This document shows, piece by piece, positions 25,265 to 34,102 of a DNA stretch of 64,000 bases. Position 1 is the stretch's first letter. Every line of letters begins with the position of its first letter. Source of the stretch: Anaerobacillus isosaccharinicus. Lineage in GTDB: Bacteria; Bacillota; Bacilli; Bacillales; Anaerobacillaceae. Below the pieces are notes generated by a model that ran no database searches, was not told the DNA's origin, and saw nothing but the letters and a program-made list of their open reading frames with translations. The position numbers and the translations under genes are program-made. The stretch covers positions 1,788,164 to 1,852,163 of the forward strand of contig NZ_CP063356.1 in NCBI RefSeq assembly GCF_001866075.3. Direction: 5' to 3'.

Positions 25265-25456
25265 ATGTTAAAGGAATCCTTAGAAGTTGTATCAGATAAC
25301 CCAAATATTTTAGGTATCCTTCTGATTGCACTGTTTCTAGTAACAGCATTAATATTTGGAATTCCTGCGATTTTAAGTAGGAGTTTATCAAAAGTGATAC
25401 TGGTATTATCTTTTACTATTTTTGCAACTATCGGAACGTACTTATTTATGTTTTAA
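25265..25456 (+). CDS. Two-helix membrane protein (63 aa)
   Basis: RBS CGGAAGGAGGAG. Two hydrophobic segments (ILLIALFLVTALIFGIPA and VILVLSFTIFATIGTYLFM) joined by a short basic loop. Small membrane proteins of this type occur in many mobile elements. Function unknown. Confidence 0.5.
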   Translation: MLKESLEVVSDNPNILGILLIALFLVTALIFGIPAILSRSLSKVILVLSFTIFATIGTYLFMF

Positions 25457-25489
25457 ATGACACTGTTGAGTTATTATTGCTCATTAAGA

Positions 25490-25526
25490 AAGGAGTTTAG
25501 GAGTTATGGATGTTGATTTGAAATAA
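25490..25526 (+). pseudogene. Gene start decapitated by the TGT...ACA repeat
   Basis: AAGGAG and AGGAG precede ATG 25506. After two bases of the second codon the 269-bp repeat begins (25511), and the frame stops after 6 codons. The rest of the gene is not found at the other repeat copy. Confidence 0.4.
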
Positions 25527-25779
25527 AGTTCGATCATTTATAAAAAAGTTGCGATGTTTATAAAAAAGATCGATTAAAATAGTAGTCTTGTATTGAGATA
25601 AATGTTGTTAAATCAACATTTCCTATTTGTTTTGATCAAACTTTTTTATAAAATTTGTGCGTTTTTCACAAAGAATAGTAGCATTTTGATCAATCTTTTT
25701 TTCAAATATTTGATTTATGGTGTACTGATAAATCAACGTTTATAGCTTACTTTTTATCAAACTTTCTTACAAAGCTACA
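25511..25779. mobile_element. Mini Tn7-like end pair, copy A (269 bp)
   Basis: It begins TGTTGATTTGAAATAAAGTT and ends CTTTCTTACAAAGCTACA; the two ends are inverted relatives (TGT, TTTG, AAAGTT and GAT in register). The inside has more TTTATAAAAAAG and TTGATCAAA units in both directions, like TnsB sites, and a central AAATGTTG/CAACATTT dyad. Copy B at 43891-45897 is the same sequence in the same orientation, split by an IS. It has no ORF. Confidence 0.65.
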
Positions 25780-25781
25780 GC

Positions 25782-25870
25782 TGTGGGTTTGAAAGAAAGT
25801 TATACTGTTTATAAAAAAGATGTACCGTTTTGAAGAAAGTTATACCGTTTATAAAAAAGTTGCACCGTTT
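25782..25870 (+). repeat. Tn7-like transposon left terminus next to tnsA
   Basis: Starts TGTGGG, as Tn7 ends do. A unit GAAAGTTATAC(T/C)GTTTATAAAAAAG followed by (A/T)TG(T/C)ACCGTTT occurs twice in tandem (25794-25834 and 25833-25870), the dense overlapping TnsB-site pattern of Tn7 right ends, which also lie directly ahead of tnsA. Confidence 0.65.
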
Positions 25871-25907
25871 CACCCCTTTAGATATGATTGTCTAAAGGGG
25901 TGTTTTT
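25871..25907 (+). terminator. Terminator hairpin containing the tnsA ribosome-binding site
   Basis: A perfect 12-bp stem (25871-25882 with 25891-25902) is followed by TTTTT and then directly by the tnsA ATG at 25908. The AAAGGGGTG in the 3' arm is the only possible RBS, so both read-through transcription and translation of tnsA would be reduced by the hairpin. Confidence 0.7.
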
Positions 25908-26747
25908 ATGTCCAAAAGAAAAAGAACATCTAAAAATGAGAAGTGGGTTAAAGAAGGTCGAGGTTCTGGTATAGGTGCGGATTATAAACCATGGATAAAG
26001 ATTCAAGACGTATCTTCAATAGGTCGCTCTACTCGCTTGAAAGGAATAAAGACAAACAGGCAGCATGAGTTTTTATCAGATTTAGAACGAAACTACTTTT
26101 ATATAACTGAATATTCAGATTCGATTGTTGATATTCGCGAGCAATATCCTTTACTACCGTTGGAAGAAACATTTGTCATTGCAGATGAATTAGGTATTAA
26201 GCATCCTACTGATCCTAAAACTGGTGAACCGAATGTGATGACAACGGATTTTTTATTAACGATAGATAAAGGACAAAGCGTATTTGAAGTGGCTCGTACA
26301 ATTAAAATGAAGGACGAATTACTAAAAGAGCGTGTCCTTGAAAAGTTTGAGATTGAACGGGAGTATTGGTATCGAAAAAACATTGACTGGGGCGTTGTGA
26401 CAGAAGAAGAGATACCAAAAACAATGGCTCGAAATATTAGCTATATTCATGATTATTATGACATTCGAGATTACGATGCATTCCAAGAAATGAGTGCTCA
26501 GCACATTGAAGATTTATCTCTATCTTTAATGCAAAGGCTATTAAACGGTACAGAAAGCATGCGCACAATAACAAATGAATTTGATATAGATACACATTTA
26601 TCTTTGGGTAGTGGAGTTACACTGTTTTACCATTTACTAGCTCAAAAAATCATCATCATAGATATGCTCGAGCCATTAAGTTTAGAACAGCCCATCGCTA
26701 TCAATTCGATTGATGAAAGCAAGTTGAAGAAGGTGAAATACGGATGA
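25908..26747 (+). CDS. tnsA: TnsA endonuclease of a Tn7-like transposon
   Basis: 279 aa. The N-terminal TnsA endonuclease domain shows HEFLSDLE (Glu near residue 54-60) and TTDFL (Asp114), followed by FEVARTIK where family members usually have a (Q/E)xK lysine. The C-terminal part (LEKFEIEREYWY, DWGVVTEEEIPK) matches the TnsA winged-helix domain. TnsA cuts the 5' ends of the transposon, and together with TnsB allows cut-and-paste transposition. The stop overlaps the tnsB start by 4 bp. Confidence 0.88.
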   Translation: MSKRKRTSKNEKWVKEGRGSGIGADYKPWIKIQDVSSIGRSTRLKGIKTNRQHEFLSDLERNYFYITEYSDSIVDIREQYPLLPLEETFVIADELGIKHPTDPKTGEPNVMTTDFLLTIDKGQSVFEVARTIKMKDELLKERVLEKFEIEREYWYRKNIDWGVVTEEEIPKTMARNISYIHDYYDIRDYDAFQEMSAQHIEDLSLSLMQRLLNGTESMRTITNEFDIDTHLSLGSGVTLFYHLLAQKIIIIDMLEPLSLEQPIAINSIDESKLKKVKYG

Positions 26748-28897
26748 TTTATATTAATCTGGTACTTCAATATGTGAAAGATTCTAAACGAATTCGTGTC
26801 ATTGAAATAGAGGAATCTTATGTATTTATTGTAGACATTGATACACATACATCAATGCCTAAGAAAGAACTTTATACTACATTAGCTACAGAAATTGAAC
26901 AAAAAGAATTGTTAGTAATAGCAGATCCTTTTAGTAGAGTTGTAGCGGACAGTGACTTAACAGAAGTACAAATTCAAAAAAGAGATGAAGATTGGTTGAC
27001 AATCCAAGAATATTGTTTAAAACACATCGATGAACTTCTTCAGAAACGTGGAAGAGAATCTAAAATAAAAGAAATTGCTGAAGAAATGAATGTAACACCT
27101 ACTAAGGTGAAAAAACTTCTTAGCCGTTATTGGCAGCGTGGTATGAATAAAAATGCACTGTTACCAGACTATGCAAACTCTGGTGGCAAGGGTAAAGCTA
27201 AGTCTTTGACAGAAGCCAAAACAGGTCGTCCACGTAGAGTGAATATTAGTGGAGAGTATCAAACAGGTATTAACATAACAGATGAAGTGAAGTTGCAGTT
27301 TGAACATGTAATTAATAAATATTACCGTAATACAAACAACTATTCGTTAAAAGATGTATATCATTTTATTCTGCGTGATTTCTATTCAGACCGTTATAAA
27401 GAAAATGGTGAAATGAAATATAGAGTATGGGAAGCAGATCGAATACCTTCTTACAATCAGTTTTATTATTGGTTTAAGAAAATAGAGGACCCGAAAAAAG
27501 ATATTCAATTCCGTAAAAGTGCAAAAGAATTTGAGTTGAAATATCGCCCTATTTTAAGTGACTCTAAATCGGAAACAAACGGTCCTGGTACTAGATTTCA
27601 AATTGACGCGACCATTGCAGATATTTATTTAGTTAGTTCGTATGATGTAAATAAAGTAATTGGAAGACCAGTTATTTATGCCGTACTTGATGTGTATTCA
27701 CGCATTATTACAGGTCTTTATGTTGGGCTAGAAGGACCGTCATGGATTGGTGCGATGATGGCTTTAGATAATATGGTTGCTAATAAGGTTGTATTCTGTA
27801 AACAGTATGGAATTCCAATTACACCAGAGCAATGGCCAACACACCATCTTCCAGAAATTATTATCGCTGATCGTGGAGAATTCGAAGGCTATTCTGTTGA
27901 GAATATTATTAATAATTTGAATATCAAAATAGAAAATACTACGGCTTATCGAGGAGACTTAAAAGGGATTGTCGAGCGTAAGTTCCGTACATTTAACGGT
28001 AAAGTGAAGCAAAAAGCACCAGGGGCAATTCAAAAGGAATATCGCGAACGAGGTGATCAAGACTACCGTTTAAATGCTACGTTGAATTTAAAAGAGTTTA
28101 CTTCTTTAATCATTAATATGGTTCTGTATCATAACCACAAAATCATTGATAAGTATCCAATGGAAAAAGAAATGATAGCAGATGGACTAGTTCCTACTCC
28201 TACAAACTTATGGAATTGGGGCATCCAAAATCGAAAAGGACGGCTAAGAATAGTTGAAAGAAATATTCTTCGTTTGAACGTTCTACCACGTGGGAAAGCA
28301 ACGGTTTCAAGGGCGGGTATCAAGTTTAAAAACCTTTTATATGGTTCTCGTCAAGCACTTGAAGAGCAATGGTACTTAAAGCTGAAAAATCGTAGTGTTG
28401 AAATCGTTTATGATCCCAGACATATTGAAAAAATCTATATTCCTCATGACAATGGCATGGACTTCGAAACATGTATTTTACTAGAGCCTAGTCAGCAGTA
28501 TAAAGGCGATTTCTTAGAAGAGATTGTATTCCAGCAACAACTCTGTAATGAGTTGGAAGAGACTGAACGTACAAATCAAATTCAACTTACAGTTAATACA
28601 GATGTAGCGATTGAAGAAATTATTAAGAAGGCTGAAAAAAATAAAAAGCAATCGTTCAACCAGCCAACAAGTAAAAAAGTAAAGCTAGCTTCCATTCGTG
28701 ATAACAAAGATGTTGAGAAGCAGTTAAATAGAGAAAATGAAAAATTTGATTTAAATCCAACCGCTCCATCTGAAAAAGCCGATGTGATTGACTTTGGTAC
28801 GAAAGAAAAATTGAATGAGAAACCAGCTCAGACAAACAATTCACGCCTGTTTGAAAAATTGAGAAAGAAAAGAGATGAGGAATTTGAAAGAGAATGA
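26744..28897 (+). CDS. tnsB: TnsB DDE transposase
   Basis: 717 aa. DNA-binding N-terminal helix-turn-helix domains (IKEIAEEMNVTPTKVKKLLS near 110-130) are followed by the rve integrase core with FQIDATIAD (first Asp near 286), IIADRGEFEG (second Asp near 377) and KGIVERKF (Glu near 411), then a Mu-type C-terminal beta domain. It binds the end repeats, cuts the 3' ends and joins them to the target. The acidic C-terminal tail probably contacts TnsC, as in Tn7. Confidence 0.93.
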   Translation: MIYINLVLQYVKDSKRIRVIEIEESYVFIVDIDTHTSMPKKELYTTLATEIEQKELLVIADPFSRVVADSDLTEVQIQKRDEDWLTIQEYCLKHIDELLQKRGRESKIKEIAEEMNVTPTKVKKLLSRYWQRGMNKNALLPDYANSGGKGKAKSLTEAKTGRPRRVNISGEYQTGINITDEVKLQFEHVINKYYRNTNNYSLKDVYHFILRDFYSDRYKENGEMKYRVWEADRIPSYNQFYYWFKKIEDPKKDIQFRKSAKEFELKYRPILSDSKSETNGPGTRFQIDATIADIYLVSSYDVNKVIGRPVIYAVLDVYSRIITGLYVGLEGPSWIGAMMALDNMVANKVVFCKQYGIPITPEQWPTHHLPEIIIADRGEFEGYSVENIINNLNIKIENTTAYRGDLKGIVERKFRTFNGKVKQKAPGAIQKEYRERGDQDYRLNATLNLKEFTSLIINMVLYHNHKIIDKYPMEKEMIADGLVPTPTNLWNWGIQNRKGRLRIVERNILRLNVLPRGKATVSRAGIKFKNLLYGSRQALEEQWYLKLKNRSVEIVYDPRHIEKIYIPHDNGMDFETCILLEPSQQYKGDFLEEIVFQQQLCNELEETERTNQIQLTVNTDVAIEEIIKKAEKNKKQSFNQPTSKKVKLASIRDNKDVEKQLNRENEKFDLNPTAPSEKADVIDFGTKEKLNEKPAQTNNSRLFEKLRKKRDEEFERE

Positions 28898-30569
28898 AAA
28901 TATTGTAGTCCTCAAAGGTGATTTTGAAACTGCACAATATAAATCTCAGTCACTTTCTGAATACCAACATAATCCTTTTATAGAGGCACTTCCTCCTATT
29001 TTTGATGAGGATGATGTGATGGAAAGGTTTATGGTAACACCGCGGATTACAAAGCAAGATAAAGAGCTGGAACCTAATATTCGTTACCATACCTTAAAGC
29101 GTGTAAAAAACTTCATTCAGCCTTTGCCAATTCATTTTTTGGTTGAACGAAGATTATCTACGCTTATTAGACGAGGTTACTTAGCAAGAAATCCATTAGA
29201 TAAAACATTTCTTGAACGTATCCGTGTATTGAATGAGCTTCAGTCAGAAGAGGAAAGTTCAATCAAAAGTATTGATGAGCGACTCAATCATATTCGTTCA
29301 ACGGCAGATAGCTTATCTATTATTGGTATTTCTGGTATTGGTAAAACAACAGCGATTGAACGACTCCTGCTCTTGTATCCGCAAGTTATTAAGCATCAAG
29401 AATATAATAGTCAGTCCTTTAATCGCACTCAAATTGTATGGTTGAAAATAGATTGTCCATACGATGGAAACCTTTCGACGTTATGTAAAAGCTTTTTTAA
29501 AGCAATTGATGGATTACTAGGTACTCGTTATCTTGAGAAATTTGGTTATTTAAACCGTGTGACATCTACTATGCTTTTGCATATGACATCGTTAGCGAGC
29601 GTGTATGGAATCGGTGTTTTAGTCATTGATGAGATCCAGCACTTACTACATTCTAAAAATGATCAAGAAGAAATGCTAAACTTCTTTGTCACACTGTCTA
29701 ATACAGTTGGTATTCCAACGGTCCTAATCGGTACTTCCAAAGCACAAAAGCTATTTAAGGGGAATTTTAGACAAGCAAGACGAGCGGCAAGTGATGGGTC
29801 AATTATTTGGGATCGCATGGCTGAGGACAGTGAGGAATGGCAGTTCTTTTTAGAGACACTATGGGAGTTGCAGTGCTTAAAAACACGGTCTGAACTCACA
29901 GAGGAAGTAAAAGAGGCATTTTATTATGAATGCCAAGGGATTACAGCAGTTGCTGTAAACTTGTTTATTTTAGCGCAAGAACGAGCGTTATTTGATGAAG
30001 ATAATCCGAATGAAATTATCACTAAGCAAGTTCTAAAAAAGACTGCTAAAGAAGATATGCAAATGATTCAACCAATGATGAAAGCTATTCGTACTAACAA
30101 TTTTGCTAATATGATGAAGTATGAAGATATCATGATTAACTTAGATGAAGTGATGCTGAATCATAAAAAAAATACAGAAATTACAGGTCGTATTCAAGAA
30201 GCGTTTAAGGAAAGGCAAAATACGATTGATTTCAAACGTCAAAATACAGTAGAAAGTTTAGTTGTGGAATTATGCTCACTAGGCATTTTCGATGTCTTAA
30301 AAGAGGCAGCTATTAAGAAGTTAGTTCAAGGAATTGTTGAAAGGCACCCGTTGGAGACTGATTATAATATTCTAAAAGCTGAAGCTCTTCAAGAGGCACT
30401 TACATTGAATCAGCAGAAGAAGGAACAAAGAAATAAACCGAGAGCTAAAAATGCAGATGTATTGCCATTATTAGCAAATAGACAAAAAGCATTGGACAAG
30501 CAAAAGCACCCGTATGAATTGTTGAAAGCAAGTGGATACATCAAAAATCCATTGGAGGAATTCTACTAG
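28875..30569 (+). CDS. tnsC: TnsC AAA+ regulator ATPase
   Basis: 564 aa. Walker A GISGIGKTT near residue 158 and Walker B VLVIDEIQHL near 250, followed by a sensor-like VLIGTSKA, place it in the TnsC/TniB AAA+ family; the length is like Tn7 TnsC. It links target selectors (TnsD, TnsE) to the TnsAB transposase. The gene overlaps tnsB by 23 bp, and a TTG a few codons in is an alternative start. Confidence 0.92.
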   Translation: MRNLKENENIVVLKGDFETAQYKSQSLSEYQHNPFIEALPPIFDEDDVMERFMVTPRITKQDKELEPNIRYHTLKRVKNFIQPLPIHFLVERRLSTLIRRGYLARNPLDKTFLERIRVLNELQSEEESSIKSIDERLNHIRSTADSLSIIGISGIGKTTAIERLLLLYPQVIKHQEYNSQSFNRTQIVWLKIDCPYDGNLSTLCKSFFKAIDGLLGTRYLEKFGYLNRVTSTMLLHMTSLASVYGIGVLVIDEIQHLLHSKNDQEEMLNFFVTLSNTVGIPTVLIGTSKAQKLFKGNFRQARRAASDGSIIWDRMAEDSEEWQFFLETLWELQCLKTRSELTEEVKEAFYYECQGITAVAVNLFILAQERALFDEDNPNEIITKQVLKKTAKEDMQMIQPMMKAIRTNNFANMMKYEDIMINLDEVMLNHKKNTEITGRIQEAFKERQNTIDFKRQNTVESLVVELCSLGIFDVLKEAAIKKLVQGIVERHPLETDYNILKAEALQEALTLNQQKKEQRNKPRAKNADVLPLLANRQKALDKQKHPYELLKASGYIKNPLEEFY

Positions 30570-30581
30570 GAGGCGATTGAG

Positions 30582-31916
30582 ATGCTACCATTCTTTACAG
30601 AGCCATATCCAGATGAATTGATTTACTCAGCAATTGCACGTTATCACTTTTACAGTGGAAATCTTGACTGCAAAGATACGTTGGAAGAAGTATTTCAAAG
30701 CCGTACTGTGATACCGAGTTTAGAGATTGGTAGCCATTTTGCTAACCTCGTTACTCAAATAGGTATGAACTATTCCGTAGAAAAATTGCTATCTGAACAT
30801 ACGATTTATCCTTACTATGCCCCACTTTTAACAAGTGTGAGGCAACAGCAAATCATGCGAGATGTTAAAGGGAATGGAAAAGGACTATATGCCAGGTTGG
30901 GTATGGCTGCAGGTAGCATCTGTAAAAAAGCTGGACTCTATTATTGCTCACAGTGTGCAAAAAATGATATTGAACGTTTTGGAGAACCTTATATTCATAG
31001 AGAGCATCAACTTCAAGGGATCAATGTATGCGCTCATCATTCTCTACACCTAAAGAAATATCCAATCGATTTTACGATGAGTAGTAGGATTGAATTTATT
31101 CGATTTGAACAGAGCAAAATGGATTTATCTGCGTTACAAAGTGTACAGGCAAATTATAGTGATCTCGAAGTCCAGTTAGCGCAGATGGCATATAAGCTCT
31201 TGAAAGTGAATATTAGCAAGTACTCTAGAGAGAATATCGTAAAGAAATATCGTGCTTTACTTCGTGAACGAGGTTATATCACGACCGCAAATCAAGTGAG
31301 ACAACAGGAATTGCACAAAGATTTTTTAAGAAAGATACCTAATAATTTTCTAGAAAAGTACGATTCGTTTTTGGATATAGATGATGAATATAACTGGTTG
31401 AAAGTATTGACTAGGAATATAAAGCGTCATGTACATCCGATACGTCATTTATATTTCCTTTGTTTTTTAGAACAAGACGTTAAACGTTTTCTTGAGGAAG
31501 TAACGGAAGATCAAGGACCTTTCGGAAGTGGACCATGGCCTTGTTTAAATAAAGCAGCTAATCATTATAAACGACCGGTGATTGAAAAGGTAACTGTTAC
31601 GAGAGATTATAAATCCAAGGCTCCTATTGGTACTTTTGAATGTTCATGTGGTTTTGTTTACGCGAGAAAGGGTCCTGATCAATCTACTGACGATCTATAT
31701 CATATCGGTAGAATCAAATCCTTTGGTAACGTGTGGAAAGCTAAATTAATAGAATTAGGCAAGGAACAAACATATAGCATAAGAGCATTAGGAAAAATGT
31801 TGGGTGTAGATTCTAAAACAATAAAGAAGTATTTGCAATCAGAGGAGTATAAATCTAAATCTAGTGTGGATAACACTCCTTCACAATTGTATTTTCAAAT
31901 AACGGCAAAAACGTAA
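30582..31916 (+). CDS. tnsD: TnsD/TniQ target-site selection protein
   Basis: 444 aa with RBS TAGGAGGCG. The TniQ N-terminus FFTEPYPDELIYSAIARYH is diagnostic. A zinc cluster follows (YYCSQCAKND, then CAHHSLHLK near 130-165), then a second CxC (FECSCGFVY near 350) and a helix-turn-helix (IRALGKMLGVDSKTIKKYL) at the C-terminus, as in TnsD proteins that read a chromosomal attachment site. Its own att site is not known. The manganese catalase gene lies 140 bp from the right end. Confidence 0.9.
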   Translation: MLPFFTEPYPDELIYSAIARYHFYSGNLDCKDTLEEVFQSRTVIPSLEIGSHFANLVTQIGMNYSVEKLLSEHTIYPYYAPLLTSVRQQQIMRDVKGNGKGLYARLGMAAGSICKKAGLYYCSQCAKNDIERFGEPYIHREHQLQGINVCAHHSLHLKKYPIDFTMSSRIEFIRFEQSKMDLSALQSVQANYSDLEVQLAQMAYKLLKVNISKYSRENIVKKYRALLRERGYITTANQVRQQELHKDFLRKIPNNFLEKYDSFLDIDDEYNWLKVLTRNIKRHVHPIRHLYFLCFLEQDVKRFLEEVTEDQGPFGSGPWPCLNKAANHYKRPVIEKVTVTRDYKSKAPIGTFECSCGFVYARKGPDQSTDDLYHIGRIKSFGNVWKAKLIELGKEQTYSIRALGKMLGVDSKTIKKYLQSEEYKSKSSVDNTPSQLYFQITAKT

Positions 31917-31918
31917 TA

Positions 31919-33091
31919 TTGCCAGTTATAGAGGTTGTTCGTAGTATTCTTGCTCCAAACGGATTCTTGCTATATCGATTGCTTGAGTCTAACTCATTTC
32001 CCTTGTATTTTGTCGAAACCAATACTCCTCAGCAAATACATCTTAGCTTTTCTTCACGTTATGAAAAGAAGTATACACAAAAACAGTATGTGTACCAATT
32101 AGCATGGTTGTTATCAAACAGAGATGCACGGTCGGCTTTTGAAAATATAGCTTTCACTTGGCTTCAAGAGCAGTCATTAAAGTTTGAATGGAATTTTACT
32201 CAGCCAATTACAGTAACTGTAAGAGCAAAAGAGGAAAATAACACCTGTACAGTGTTAGAAATCATAAGTGTGAAAAATAAAAAGCTGCCATATGATTTGA
32301 TTACAATTTCACACCCAGAAATACGTGATCAGGAGAAATCAAATGATCCTAAAAAGTATGCGTATCGTCATCTTAATAAAGATCAAGGAGAAGACGGATT
32401 TACTCTTGATGAAGAAGTAGACGGCGCAACAGAAGACTTTGACTTTGTTCAAATGAATCAACTGCAACACGAGTATTCATTTACTCCGAAAATTGAGCGA
32501 ATTAAAGGGAAGCCTACAAAGCAAAGGACGAACGAAGATGAAAACACAAAAAAATATTTAATTGATGATCATTCAATTCGTTCAACTGCTGATAGTGGTG
32601 GCCAGCAATTAGTGCGAGGTTTGGAGCATCAAATGCTTTATGATATTCAGGCACAGGGTGAATTACAATATTTTATTAATGTCCTGAAAGCGCTTGAGCA
32701 ATATCCCAGAATAGGAACAATACAAGTAATTATGGATGTGTTGCCAGATGGTCACGGTGAACGTAGATTTACGAAATTGAGTGATAATGTCACTAAGCGG
32801 CGTTATGTAATTGCTGAAATATATTTGGGGAATGGAAAACAATTCAACATTATAGAAATTGAACGGGAAAATCGTTCCTTGTCGATGTTGATCTTATCAT
32901 CGCCTGTAACTCGTGAATGGAGACCTATTTATGATCGACTGCTTATAAATCTTGTGAATGATAGTGGTACATGGACAAGTAAGTCATTGAAAAGCATTGA
33001 AGGTCAAGGTATTACATTGGTGAAAGCTAAACACAGTTCTAAAGGGGTTCAGCATAGGGCAGAGGTTTTATTGAATAAATTAGATTACTAG
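31919..33091 (+). CDS. tnsE: TnsE target-selection protein
   Basis: 390 aa from a TTG 2 bp after tnsD; the RBS is weak, so coupling is likely. The N-terminus has IEVVRSILAPNGF. The C-terminal half (IQVIMDVLPDGHG, YVIAEIYLGNGKQFNIIEIE, SLSMLILSSP, LVKAKHSSKGVQHRAEVLLN) matches the TnsE DNA/clamp-binding region. In Tn7, TnsE directs transposition to replication forks and conjugal plasmids. Presence of both TnsD and TnsE gives this element the full two-pathway Tn7 equipment. Confidence 0.85.
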   Translation: MPVIEVVRSILAPNGFLLYRLLESNSFPLYFVETNTPQQIHLSFSSRYEKKYTQKQYVYQLAWLLSNRDARSAFENIAFTWLQEQSLKFEWNFTQPITVTVRAKEENNTCTVLEIISVKNKKLPYDLITISHPEIRDQEKSNDPKKYAYRHLNKDQGEDGFTLDEEVDGATEDFDFVQMNQLQHEYSFTPKIERIKGKPTKQRTNEDENTKKYLIDDHSIRSTADSGGQQLVRGLEHQMLYDIQAQGELQYFINVLKALEQYPRIGTIQVIMDVLPDGHGERRFTKLSDNVTKRRYVIAEIYLGNGKQFNIIEIERENRSLSMLILSSPVTREWRPIYDRLLINLVNDSGTWTSKSLKSIEGQGITLVKAKHSSKGVQHRAEVLLNKLDY

Positions 33092-33589
33092 ACATTACTG
33101 GGTGGGAGGAGCAATTATGAAACTTTATGAAAGAGATTATTCTATATTGAATGAGGAAGAAATTACCGAGTGGAATCGTGTAAAAGAATCTGAAAAGAAA
33201 GGGACTCTATTTGGGAGAATAAATAAGTTCAGAGAATACCCCAAGGCAGCAAGACATTATTCAACACTTTTTCCTAACAATTATTTAGATATTCAAGAAT
33301 TAAAAGATGAAAAATACATAAGAGGAGTTGCTAATGAATTTTTGAATAAACTTAATGAACCAAACATTAATGAACGGCAAATTCTAAATTTTATTAATAA
33401 TAATCAACACTATGTAATAATAGTTTCCATATTCAAACTTTATAATTTTGGGCATCACGATGCTTATCTATTTAAAGAGTTTTCCTTAGGTACTTCGGAT
33501 GTTTTCCCTTATCTTCACCCCCCTCTGTTAGGATAGATGTCGTAGAGAACTTTAGTGTTATACTTTAGTAAACACGGAGGTCGATGACA

Positions 33590-34102
33590 ATGACAGATAA
33601 GAGGAAACAGTATACAAGCGAATTGAAAGAATCGATTATAAAAAGAATGATGCCCCCTAACAATGAGTCGGTTAGTAAGATCAGCGAAGAAACAGGAGTT
33701 ACATAGCCTACCCTATATAAATGGAGAAAAGAGGCTCGTCTAAAAGGACAGGCTACTCCAGGCAATGGACAAAGCTCAGAACTATGGAGCAGCGAAGATA
33801 AGTTTTTAATCGTAATGGAAACCTATTCATTAAATGAAATTCAATTAGCTGAGTATTGTAGAAAAAAAGGTTTATTTAAAGAGCAGGTTAAGGCTTGGCG
33901 TGAGGGGTGTCTAAATGCTAATTCACCTAAACCAGTTGATCAATCAAAGCAGTTAAACCATGAACTTAAAGAAGAAAAAAACCGTTCAAAAATACTAGAA
34001 AAAGATTTAAGAAAAAAGGAGAAAGCCTTGGCAGAAGCTGCGGCATTATTACTTTTGCGAAAAAAGGCCCAAGCGATCTGGGGGGACCAAGAGGACGAAT
34101 GA
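33590..34102 (+). pseudogene. IS3-type OrfA with internal TAG
   Basis: ATG 33590 with GGAGG upstream. 171 codons correspond to the 170-aa OrfA of copy 2, but codon 39 is TAG (33704-33706) in the helix-turn-helix (EETGVT-stop-PTLYKW versus EETGVTEVTLYKW). The stop falls inside the DNA-binding part, so OrfA of this copy is not made in full unless translation restarts downstream. The C-terminal coiled-coil part with LRKKEKALAEAAALLLLRKK remains. Confidence 0.8.

Noticed and set aside
25511..25779. Simple MITE with a 5-bp target duplication
   Set aside because: Flanking 5-mers (ATGGA and GCTGT) do not match, nor do those of copy B (CTGAT and GCAGA), so an independent simple insertion is not supported as such.
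25794..25870. Tandem repeats suggesting a small CRISPR array
   Set aside because: Units are adjacent without unique spacers, and they fit TnsB-site repeats ahead of tnsA.
33117..33536. Intact small cargo gene of 140 aa
   Set aside because: Its last six codons come from the end of the IS3-type element; the nat­ive frame continues beyond the IS.
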